A stretch of 5,494 nucleotides of DNA from Pseudomonadota bacterium (GTDB lineage Bacteria > BMS3Abin14): NCBI GenBank assembly GCA_016937135.1, contig JAFGWO010000023.1, positions 1 to 5,494 of the forward strand, read 5' to 3'. This document shows, one piece after another, positions 1 to 5,273 of the stretch; within the stretch, counting starts at the first letter, position 1, and each line of letters starts with the position of its first letter. Below the pieces are notes generated by a model. It worked only from the letters and a program-made list of their open reading frames with translations. It did no database searches and was not told where the DNA came from. The position numbers and the translations under genes are program-made.

Positions 1-1500
1 CTGAAAAATGATATCGACCTTCTTGTCGCCCTCGATCCTGCGGTCATCGGCCACGTCGATGGCCGCCTGAGGGAGGACACCGTAATCCTGGCCGACTTCG
101 ATGCCTCACATCTGGAGAGAAAGGTTCTGAGCGTTCCCATCACCGCGATTGCCAAAGATGCGGGCGGGGAGCTCTACGGGAATACGGTCGCCGTGGGGGT
201 CCTGACGGCGCTTCTGGATGGCGATCCCGACATTCTTGAGGAGCACGTCAGGGGATATTTTTCCCGCAAGAAGCCGGAGGTTATCGAACACAACGTGGAC
301 GCTGTCCGAAAAGGCTATCGTGCCGGCGAGAAACTTCGCGAGGAAGAAGGGATCCGCTTTTCCGTGGGGCGGGATGAGGATGTCGCCGAAAGGCTCCTGG
401 TCAATGGGGCCGAGGCGATAGGAATGGGGGCCATAGCAGGGGGCTGCAACTTCATCGCCTCCTACCCGATGTCTCCTTCAACCGCTGTCCTCACCTTTCT
501 GGCGAGTCGCGACGAGGAATTCGGGATCGTGGCGGAACAGGCCGAGGACGAAATCGCCGCCGTCAATATGACCCTGGGGGCCTGGTACGCGGGGGCGAGG
601 GCCATGGCCACCACCTCCGGAGGCGGGTTTGCCCTCATGGAGGAGGGGATAAGCCTGGCCGGGGTGCTCGAAGCCCCCCTGGTGATCCATCTGGCCCAGC
701 GACCGGGTCCCGGGACGGGCCTTCCCACCCGCACCGAGCAGGGGGACCTGGAACTGGCCCTGTACGCCGGACATGGGGAATTCCCGAGGGTGATCTATGC
801 CCCCGGGACTATCGAGGAAGCCTTTTTGCTGGCGGCAAAGGCCTTTAACGTGGCGGACCGCTGCCAGTTGCCCGTGTTCATTCTCACCGACCAGTACACC
901 ATGGACACCTACTACGACCTTTCCGGATTGCCTCTCGAGGAGACGGAGGCGATAAGCCATATAGTGAAAACCAGGGTCGATTATCTCCGCTACCGGATAA
1001 CCGGGGACGGCATTTCCCCGAGGGGCATCCCCGGTTTTGGGGACGGCCTCGTTGCGGTCGACAGCGACGAGCACGACGAAGAAGGCCACATCACGGAGAG
1101 CGCGGCGGTTCGCACCGCCATGGTGGAAAAGAGGCTCCGCAAGATGGACCAGGTCATAAAGGACGCCGTGCCCCCGGTTCTTTCCGGGCCCGAGGATTTC
1201 AGGACACTTCTCGTCGGATGGGGTTCGACGTTCCATGTCATTGAGGAGGCCATGGCGATGACTGCGGGGGAAAAGACCGCCCATCTTCATTTTCCCCAGG
1301 TCTATCCTCTGCCGCCCCAGGCGAGGAGCTACCTCGACCGGGCCGAAAAGGTCGTTGTCATCGAGAACAACGCCACAGGGCAGTTCGGCCGCCTCCTGAA
1401 GATCCACGCCGACAGGAAGCCGGACCGCAGCATCCTCAAATACGACGGATCGCCTTTCACGGTGGAGGGTCTTGCCTCCGCCCTGGACGGGCTGGAATGA
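1..1500 (+). CDS. korA: 2-oxoacid:acceptor (ferredoxin) oxidoreductase, fused gamma-alpha subunit, 5'-partial
   Basis: The frame is open from the first base, so the gene begins upstream; 499 residues are visible and perhaps 60-80 are missing, judging by family length. The GTG at 193 lies inside the gamma domain and is not the start. Window residues 1-110 are the end of the gamma domain, including the 'GNTVAVGVL' segment. A linker follows, then the alpha pyrimidine-binding domain (about 131-330) and a C-terminal transketolase-like domain (about 399-499, beginning 'LLVGWGSTFH'). Family signatures are YPMSPST at 155 (usually YPITPST), the acidic 'EQAEDEIAA', and 'GPGTGLPTRTEQ' at 236-247, which lies near the substrate in solved relatives. 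With the beta subunit it carries out CoA-dependent oxidative decarboxylation of a 2-oxoacid, or the reverse carboxylation, in the cytoplasm with ferredoxin as electron carrier. Substrate (2-oxoglutarate, pyruvate or other) cannot be read from sequence, so the kor name is provisional. Confidence 0.93.
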   Translation: MKNDIDLLVALDPAVIGHVDGRLREDTVILADFDASHLERKVLSVPITAIAKDAGGELYGNTVAVGVLTALLDGDPDILEEHVRGYFSRKKPEVIEHNVDAVRKGYRAGEKLREEEGIRFSVGRDEDVAERLLVNGAEAIGMGAIAGGCNFIASYPMSPSTAVLTFLASRDEEFGIVAEQAEDEIAAVNMTLGAWYAGARAMATTSGGGFALMEEGISLAGVLEAPLVIHLAQRPGPGTGLPTRTEQGDLELALYAGHGEFPRVIYAPGTIEEAFLLAAKAFNVADRCQLPVFILTDQYTMDTYYDLSGLPLEETEAISHIVKTRVDYLRYRITGDGISPRGIPGFGDGLVAVDSDEHDEEGHITESAAVRTAMVEKRLRKMDQVIKDAVPPVLSGPEDFRTLLVGWGSTFHVIEEAMAMTAGEKTAHLHFPQVYPLPPQARSYLDRAEKVVVIENNATGQFGRLLKIHADRKPDRSILKYDGSPFTVEGLASALDGLE

Positions 1501-1505
1501 AAGGA
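1500..1505 (+). promoter_or_regulatory. Ribosome binding site that fixes the korB start
   Basis: AAAGGA overlaps the last base of the korA stop codon and sits five bases before the ATG at 1511. It decides against the in-frame upstream start at 1472, which lies inside korA and would add 13 residues with no family counterpart. Confidence 0.75.
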
Positions 1506-1510
1506 TAGTC

Positions 1511-2371
1511 ATGGGAACGAACCCCTTCGATATGGATAATATCGACATAGCCTGGTGTCCCGGGTGCGGCAATTTCTCCATCCTCGAAACGGTCAAGGCG
1601 ACACTGGAAGGCCTCGGGAAAAGACCCGGGGAAGTGGTCATGGTCTCGGGGATCGGGCAGGCGGCGAAAACCCCCCACTATCTTCGCTGCAATTTTTTCA
1701 ACGGGCTCCACGGCCGGGCCCTTCCCGTCGCCACCGCCATCAAGGCGAGCAACCCGTCCCTCACGGTGATTGCCGAAAGCGGAGACGGCGACATGTACGG
1801 GGAAGGGGGCAACCACCTTATCCACGCCATGCGGAGGAACCCCGACATCACCAACATCATCCACGACAACATGGTGTACGGCCTCACCAAGGGCCAGGCC
1901 TCTCCGACCAGTCGGCCGGGCTTCGTCACCCCGGTGCAGGTCCACGGGGTGTTCGAGGAGCCCATCAATCCCGTGGCCCTTGGCGTCGCCATGAGCGCGT
2001 CCTTCGTGGCGAGGGCCTTTTCCGGCCACAAGGAGCAGACGGCCCGTATTCTCCGGCAGGCCATCGAGCACAAGGGGTATGCCATAGTGGACCTTTTCCA
2101 GCCGTGCGTTACCTTCAACAAGGTCAACACCTTCAAGTGGTTCGACGAGAACACACACTACCTGCCGGATTCCTTCGATCCGTCGGACCGGGTGGAGGCC
2201 TTCCGGGCCGCAACGGATCCGGGAAAACTCGCCCTGGGCGTTTTCTATGTCAATCCCTCCAGTAAGCCTTTCGTGGATAACCTGCCGGCCTACAGCTCCT
2301 CCAAAGAGCCCCTTTATGCCAGAAAGCCCGACCGGGAAAAACTGGCCGCGCTAATCGCGTCCCGGACGTGA
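1511..2371 (+). CDS. korB: 2-oxoacid:acceptor (ferredoxin) oxidoreductase, beta subunit
   Basis: A 286-residue protein, the normal length for the family, starting ten bases after korA and surely cotranscribed with it. It carries the thiamine diphosphate and the [4Fe-4S] cluster of the complex. The N-terminus has the cluster motif WCPGCG (C16, C19). The Mg/TPP motif is GDGD at 91-94, followed by N120 and 'VYGLTKGQASPTS' (122-134). A further cysteine, C199, lies in 'QPCVTFN'. The position that holds the remaining cluster cysteine in the Sulfolobus enzyme (Cys46, 31 residues after the second CPGC cysteine) is Q50 here, and a different cysteine, C60 in 'HYLRCNFFNGLHGR', is the likely replacement. 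I recall the 'GIGQAAK...CN.FNGLHGR' form as a recurring bacterial subfamily, so this is probably a functional variant. No separate ferredoxin-like delta subunit follows. Confidence 0.95.
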   Translation: MGTNPFDMDNIDIAWCPGCGNFSILETVKATLEGLGKRPGEVVMVSGIGQAAKTPHYLRCNFFNGLHGRALPVATAIKASNPSLTVIAESGDGDMYGEGGNHLIHAMRRNPDITNIIHDNMVYGLTKGQASPTSRPGFVTPVQVHGVFEEPINPVALGVAMSASFVARAFSGHKEQTARILRQAIEHKGYAIVDLFQPCVTFNKVNTFKWFDENTHYLPDSFDPSDRVEAFRAATDPGKLALGVFYVNPSSKPFVDNLPAYSSSKEPLYARKPDREKLAALIASRT

Positions 2372-2428
2372 CAGGAAAAGTTTTCAGGTCATTCTACACA
2401 GTCCGGGGAGCCGGCGACGCTTCACCCC

Positions 2429-2461
2429 GCCTTTTCCTCCATCCGAAAAGGCCATTTTTTT
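2429..2461 (+). terminator. Rho-independent terminator after korAB
   Basis: GCCTTTT (2429-2435) pairs perfectly with AAAAGGC (2446-2452) around a ten-base loop. CA and then seven T (2455-2461) follow. It lies 57 bases after the korB stop and closes the korAB transcript. Confidence 0.8.
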
Positions 2462-2478
2462 CCCGACGCAAAAGGACT

Positions 2479-2507
2479 TTGACTCTCCCCGGGGTTAATG
2501 CTACCTA
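2479..2507 (+). promoter_or_regulatory. Candidate promoter for the coiled-coil membrane protein gene
   Basis: TTGACT (2479-2484) is separated by exactly 17 bases from TACCTA (2502-2507), which is preceded by the extended -10 dinucleotide TG (2499-2500). The -35 box is good and the -10 hexamer poor. It lies just after the korAB terminator and before the next start codon. A transcript from here would begin at about 2513-2516, at or next to the ATG at 2515. Confidence 0.4.
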
Positions 2508-2514
2508 GTCGTTC

Positions 2515-3777
2515 ATGGCCGATCTGCATTATTACCTTTACTTCCTCGCTTCCGATGAAGAGGTCGTAGGATCTGTCTGGGAAAAGATCCAGGGCCTCTA
2601 CAATCTGTCTGATAGGGAGACAGACCCCGAAAAAGCAGGGGCTTCCGTCTCCCGCTTCGCTTCCGCGGAAGGGGTTTTCGCATCCCTGTCCGTCGCGGGC
2701 CACATTGCGACCTTCGAGTTGATATTCAAAGATGCCTCTTCAGGGGATATGACCGCTCTGCTGGGCACGGCCCGCGAGGCTGTCGAAGAGGAGCTTCTTG
2801 ATTCCATCGGGGAGTCCACGTTGCTGATAGACCCCGAGGGTGAGAGTAAGGGGGAGTGGACTCCCTTGCCGGACGGACTCCTTCCCGGGGGGAGTTTTTC
2901 GGTAGTTCCCGAAAAACGGGGGGACCCTCGCCGCTTTTTCATCAAGGGCACGGAAAACGGGGTTCTTCTGGACTGGATCCGGGAAAAACTCGTCCCCCTG
3001 GACCGCCTGACGCACGAGATGGCCCGGGAACTGGGGTTCGATGAGGATCAGCACGAGACAGTCTCGGGAAAGATGGATGAGATGAACCGGCAGGTGGGCG
3101 GCATCCTCAACGAGAAGAGCAAGAAACTTTCCCATCTGGAGGAGGAAGTGAGCGCCATCTCGGACATCCATGCCCAGATGACCAATTACAATTCCCTTCT
3201 TGGCAACATCGCCCACCGACTCCGCTCGGAGATGCCGTGGTTCGACCGCCTCCATTCCAGGGCCTTCGGGGTCCAGGACACGTTTTTCCAGAAGGGGATC
3301 CGCAGGCGTGCCGAACGCCTCCTTGATTCCCTCTCGCAGACCCAGAAGGAACTGTCTCGGTCTCTGGAAAACGCGAGGGCGGCGGTGGACGTGATCAAAA
3401 GCCGGGTGGACCTGAACAGGAGCAGGACCAATCTGGAACTCCAGCAGCAGATCAGCTCCATGATGAGGCAGAATATACACATACAGGAGGAAATGCAGGT
3501 GGCGGGGGTGGCCGCCTCCCTCATTGAGTTTTTCGTGGTCCTTTATTACGGGTTGGGGGTATGGAAAACCCTTGCGGGAGAGGAACTCATGCACAATATC
3601 CCTCCCGCCCTGACCGGCGCCCTGATTTCCCTTTTCTCCCTCTCCGTGGTGATCGGCACACACAAAACAGCGAAGGCCCTGAAGGAAAAATCAACCCGCC
3701 CCGTGCTCCTCTGGGGGGTGATCGTCCTTGGTATGCTAGGGGCTCTCGTCTGGGTGACGGGTCTTTACGCCCACTAG
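2515..3777 (+). CDS. Unclassified coiled-coil protein with three C-terminal membrane segments
   Basis: I do not recognise this 420-residue protein with confidence. Residues 1-165 look like a soluble alpha/beta domain without a known motif. Residues 180-328 are charged and strongly helical in two stretches (about 180-230 and 260-328), typical of coiled coil. Three hydrophobic segments follow at about 329-348, 362-381 and 397-417, so it is a tail-anchored membrane protein with a large presumably cytoplasmic N-terminal part and no signal peptide. The helix-then-membrane pattern near 'KSRVDL...QISSMMRQ...YYGLGVW' loosely recalls the C-terminus of the DUF3422 family, whose proteins have similar length; this is a weak recollection. 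The ATG at 2515 is the first start after an in-frame TAG at 2506 and has no Shine-Dalgarno. It stands alone, with a terminator before it and a palindromic element beginning three bases after its stop codon. Confidence 0.85.
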   Translation: MADLHYYLYFLASDEEVVGSVWEKIQGLYNLSDRETDPEKAGASVSRFASAEGVFASLSVAGHIATFELIFKDASSGDMTALLGTAREAVEEELLDSIGESTLLIDPEGESKGEWTPLPDGLLPGGSFSVVPEKRGDPRRFFIKGTENGVLLDWIREKLVPLDRLTHEMARELGFDEDQHETVSGKMDEMNRQVGGILNEKSKKLSHLEEEVSAISDIHAQMTNYNSLLGNIAHRLRSEMPWFDRLHSRAFGVQDTFFQKGIRRRAERLLDSLSQTQKELSRSLENARAAVDVIKSRVDLNRSRTNLELQQQISSMMRQNIHIQEEMQVAGVAASLIEFFVVLYYGLGVWKTLAGEELMHNIPPALTGALISLFSLSVVIGTHKTAKALKEKSTRPVLLWGVIVLGMLGALVWVTGLYAH

Positions 3778-3822
3778 CATTGACAGGGTCGCAAAAAGTC
3801 CAGGCGGGCCTTAACGCTTCCC

Positions 3823-3852
3823 GGAAAGGGAAAAGTGTCATTTTCCCTTTCC
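3823..3852. repeat. Perfect 12-bp inverted repeat, hairpin 1 of the element
   Basis: GGAAAGGGAAAA (3823-3834) is the exact reverse complement of TTTTCCCTTTCC (3841-3852), with a six-base loop GTGTCA. Confidence 0.9.
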
Positions 3853-3855
3853 TCA

Positions 3856-3890
3856 CGGATCAAGGAATTACAACCCGAGTCCTTGATCCG
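3856..3890. repeat. Perfect 11-bp inverted repeat, hairpin 2 of the element
   Basis: CGGATCAAGGA (3856-3866) is the exact reverse complement of TCCTTGATCCG (3880-3890), with a 13-base loop. It starts three bases after hairpin 1. Confidence 0.9.
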
Positions 3891-3891
3891 G

Positions 3892-3924
3892 GCGCCCCGA
3901 CCGGGGCGCGTTGATGACTTTTTT
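3892..3924 (+). terminator. GC-rich hairpin 3 of the element with a trailing T run; possible terminator
   Basis: GCGCCCCG (3892-3899) pairs perfectly with CGGGGCGC (3902-3909). Six T occur at 3919-3924 after a nine-base gap, longer than in a standard intrinsic terminator. It is placed to stop transcription from the upstream plus-strand gene. The following bases 3910-3937 form another inverted repeat (11-base arms, one mismatch) whose loop contains most of the T run, so the fold is ambiguous. Confidence 0.4.
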
Positions 3925-3932
3925 CGAAGCCA

Positions 3933-4130
3933 TCAACATTTCTGTCGCCGCAGCTTCAGGGCCGTGATGCGTTCCCTAACCAGGCGGTAATGGTTGTCCT
4001 CTTCCCGGGCCAGGGCTTCAAAAACGGCCTTGCTTTCGGCGTCATTCATTTCCTCGGCCAGCTTTCGATACCTCTCGGCCCCGGCCTTCTCATCTTCCAG
4101 GACCTCTTTCAGAATTTCCAAAACGTCCAT
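3933..4130 (-). CDS. Small two-helix ferritin/rubrerythrin-like protein
   Basis: A 65-residue protein that matches one half of a rubrerythrin-type four-helix bundle. Helix 1 holds 'EDEKAGAERYRKLAEEM' (12-28) with the usual glutamate and tyrosine; helix 2 holds 'AREEDNHYRLV' (41-51) with the iron-ligand pattern ExxH (E44, H47). Full rubrerythrin domains have two such pairs, so iron binding here would require dimerisation. Such proteins act in the cytoplasm in iron handling or peroxide reduction; the rubredoxin domain is absent. The start is well supported: AGGAAAGG (plus positions 4140-4147) lies nine bases upstream of the ATG. The stop codon (3933-3935) lies inside the right end of the palindromic element, so the last codons 'KC' and the stop may derive from that insertion and the ancestral protein may have been longer. 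It is convergent with the membrane-protein gene. Confidence 0.75.
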   Translation of the reverse strand: MDVLEILKEVLEDEKAGAERYRKLAEEMNDAESKAVFEALAREEDNHYRLVRERITALKLRRQKC

Positions 4131-4217
4131 TATCTGTCGCCTTTCCTATGGGTTAAGTTGATTTTCAGTTTTTAAAAATGAACCTGAAGCCGCATTGCAT
4201 GCCCCTCTTCCGGGGAA

Positions 4218-4259
4218 AATATAATTACGGATTATGGATCCGCAACACAAAGGGATCAA
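4218..4259 (-). promoter_or_regulatory. Promoter region of the ferritin-like gene, with a palindromic candidate operator
   Basis: Reading the minus strand, TTGATC (plus 4254-4259) and CATAAT (plus 4231-4236) are 17 bases apart, a good sigma-70 pair. An overlapping second pair is TTGCGG (4240-4245) and TATATT (4218-4223), 16 bases apart. The leader would be about 90 bases. ATAAT-5-ATTAT (4221-4235) is a perfect dyad over the -10 region and could be an operator; it is not a standard PerR or Fur box. No regulator can be named. Confidence 0.5.
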
Positions 4260-4270
4260 TCCGTTTTTTT
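4227..4270 (+). terminator. Intrinsic terminator-like hairpin on the plus strand
   Basis: ACGGATT (4227-4233) pairs with AATCCGT (4258-4264) and GATCC (4237-4241) with GGATC (4253-4257), leaving a three-base bulge and an 11-base loop. A run of seven T (4264-4270) begins with the last base of the stem. The shape is that of a terminator, but no plus-strand gene lies upstream within the gap, and the same bases hold the minus-strand promoter. Confidence 0.45.
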
Positions 4271-4495
4271 GCTGGGGCAGATTTTAAGGGTCCTCAAGGG
4301 CCCTTTCGTCCTCTTCGCAGCTCCTGTGGACGGTTCTCAAAATTCAGGAAACGGCCGAACGGCCCAGGAAGTCGAATTGACATGGTCCCGGTTTCGTTCG
4401 TTGGAATCCTGGGGGGAAAATTGCCTCACGCCGACAGGACCCGGAAAGGGCCGCCAGGGAAGATGGACAATTTCAATGATAAATGATCTTGATAT
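4271..4495. other. Non-coding gap with no identified gene
   Basis: The short open frames here show no recognisable protein and no ribosome binding site. Visible structure is limited to a short palindrome AAGGGCCCTT near 4297-4306, a GGCCG/CGGCC hairpin at 4353-4364 and the 24-base repeat at 4328-4351. I see no clear terminator for the phosphoribosyltransferase gene that ends at 4496. The stretch may be remnant DNA. Confidence 0.5.
4328..4351 (+). repeat. 24-base repeat, left copy (inverted relative to 5239-5262)
   Basis: The core reads GGACGGTTCTCAAAATTCAG and ends in GAAA. It matches the reverse complement of 5239-5262 at 22 of 24 positions; no clear similarity continues beyond either end. 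Confidence 0.8.
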
Positions 4496-5164
4496 TTAAC
4501 TTTTTCCTTCCTCGCTCCTCCCACTTCCTTCTGGTCTTTCCTTTTCCGTCTTTTCCATGATCCGGATGACTTCCTCGTCGGGCACGTCGTACCAATTCCG
4601 GTAAACCTGGGCCACCGCGTAGAAATCCCGGGGGATCTCGACGATGACGACGTCGTCCGCAATCCTCTCCATCTCTTTGGCGGTCGCCGCGCCGGTGACG
4701 GGAGAGGCGACGACAACTCCGCCGGCGCCCTTATGCCTGCAGCAGGCGACCGAAGCCCGCATGGTAGACCCCATGGCGATCCCGTCGTCCACCAGGATGA
4801 CGGTTTTTCCTCCGATGTCGGGGAGGGGACGGTTTTTCCTCAAAACGGTGATCCTTCTGGCGATTTCCTGGATCTGGCGGGTCTTGATCCTTTCGATGAT
4901 GGCCGCCGGCATCCGTTCCTCGATCCCCGGCAGAAGCCAGAGACTGCCGTCCTCTGATACCGCTCCGAAACCCGATTCCGGGTTATCGGGGAAGGGAAGT
5001 TTTCTGGAGATGATCAGGGAGAAAGGGCAGTCTAAGGCCTGAGCCGCCTGCCACCCCACTTCAGCCCCGCCGCAGGGGATGGCAAGAACGATGACATCCT
5101 CGCCCCTGTAGCCCTTCAGGGCCTCCCCGAGCCGGATCCCCGCTTCCGTGCGGTCGCGGAACAT
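4496..5164 (-). CDS. Predicted stand-alone phosphoribosyltransferase (COG1926 type)
   Basis: A 222-residue type I phosphoribosyltransferase fold protein. The PRPP-binding loop is clear: 'VILVDDGIAMGST' at 122-134 with the acidic pair D126-D127. Upstream are 'AIPCGGAEVG' (28-37, where relatives usually have PRGG) and 'SRKLPFPDNPESGFGAVSEDG' (about 53-73), which is typical of the COG1926 group rather than of purine salvage enzymes. The C-terminus keeps 'FYAVAQVY' (181-188) and then a charged tail that varies in the family. The substrate of this group is not established, so a nucleobase should not be assigned. GAGGAG (plus 5170-5175) lies five bases before the ATG and fixes the start. It follows the baeRF-like gene on the same strand after 109 bases, so cotranscription is possible. 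Inverted 24-base repeats lie on both sides. Confidence 0.9.
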   Translation of the reverse strand: MFRDRTEAGIRLGEALKGYRGEDVIVLAIPCGGAEVGWQAAQALDCPFSLIISRKLPFPDNPESGFGAVSEDGSLWLLPGIEERMPAAIIERIKTRQIQEIARRITVLRKNRPLPDIGGKTVILVDDGIAMGSTMRASVACCRHKGAGGVVVASPVTGAATAKEMERIADDVVIVEIPRDFYAVAQVYRNWYDVPDEEVIRIMEKTEKERPEGSGRSEEGKS

Positions 5165-5238
5165 GCATTCTCCTCAAGAGTTTGCGAAGGATGTGTCCAA
5201 AGTTCCCTTTCTCCGGAAAAATATGGCCAAAAAAACCC

Positions 5239-5262
5239 TTTCCTGATTTTTGAGGACCGTCC
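5239..5262 (-). repeat. 24-base repeat, right copy (inverted relative to 4328-4351)
   Basis: On the minus strand the core reads GGACGGTCCTCAAAAATCAG and ends in GAAA, differing from the left copy at two positions. It lies between the baeRF-like stop codon and the phosphoribosyltransferase start, and is followed on the minus strand by a T run (plus 5229-5235). The pairing before that run is too weak to call a terminator. Confidence 0.8.
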
Positions 5263-5273
5263 CCCGGGATGCC

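Larger units (their letters stand above)
3780..3936. mobile_element. MITE/REP-like palindromic element with terminal inverted repeats
   Basis: This 157-base non-coding block is bounded by imperfect 21-base terminal inverted repeats at 3780-3800 and 3916-3936, identical at 16 of 21 positions when one is reversed. The shared parts are the outer TTGA, the TCG and the inner AAAAAGTC. Between them lie three perfect hairpins (3823-3852, 3856-3890, 3892-3909). No transposase is encoded, so any movement would need a helper enzyme in trans. Very short direct repeats (CA) flank it, too short to count as a target duplication. I recall elements with 'TCGyAAAAAGTC' ends as abundant between genes in Desulfobacterota genomes, but copy number in this genome is unknown. 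It occupies the whole gap between two convergent genes and may also serve as a two-way transcription terminator. Confidence 0.65.

Noticed and set aside
1472..1510. Earlier in-frame start for korB
   Set aside because: It lies within korA and adds residues not seen in the family; the ATG at 1511 has a well-placed AAAGGA.
478..1641. Long open frame on the minus strand (387 codons) opposite korA
   Set aside because: It is a shadow of the GC-rich korA gene; the plus-strand frame carries clear family motifs and the reverse product resembles nothing.
2369..2391. Near-palindrome around the korB stop codon (TGACAGGAAAA/TTTTCAGGTCA)
   Set aside because: Two mismatches and a one-base centre make a poor hairpin, and the true terminator lies 40 bases further on.
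2740..3663. 307-codon minus-strand open frame opposite the coiled-coil gene
   Set aside because: The composition is that of an antisense shadow; the plus-strand product has ordered helices and membrane segments.
3780..3936. CRISPR array or riboswitch as explanation for the repeats
   Set aside because: The repeats are inverted arms of different sequences, not direct repeats with spacers, and the region lies between the 3' ends of two genes rather than in a leader.
4377..4405. TTGACA at 4377-4382 as a plus-strand promoter
   Set aside because: No acceptable -10 box occurs 16-18 bases downstream and no plus-strand gene follows.
4178..4499. Two overlapping plus-strand open frames of 102 and 76 codons in the gap
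   Set aside because: No ribosome binding site or recognisable motif, and they run over the 24-base repeat and the terminator-like hairpin.
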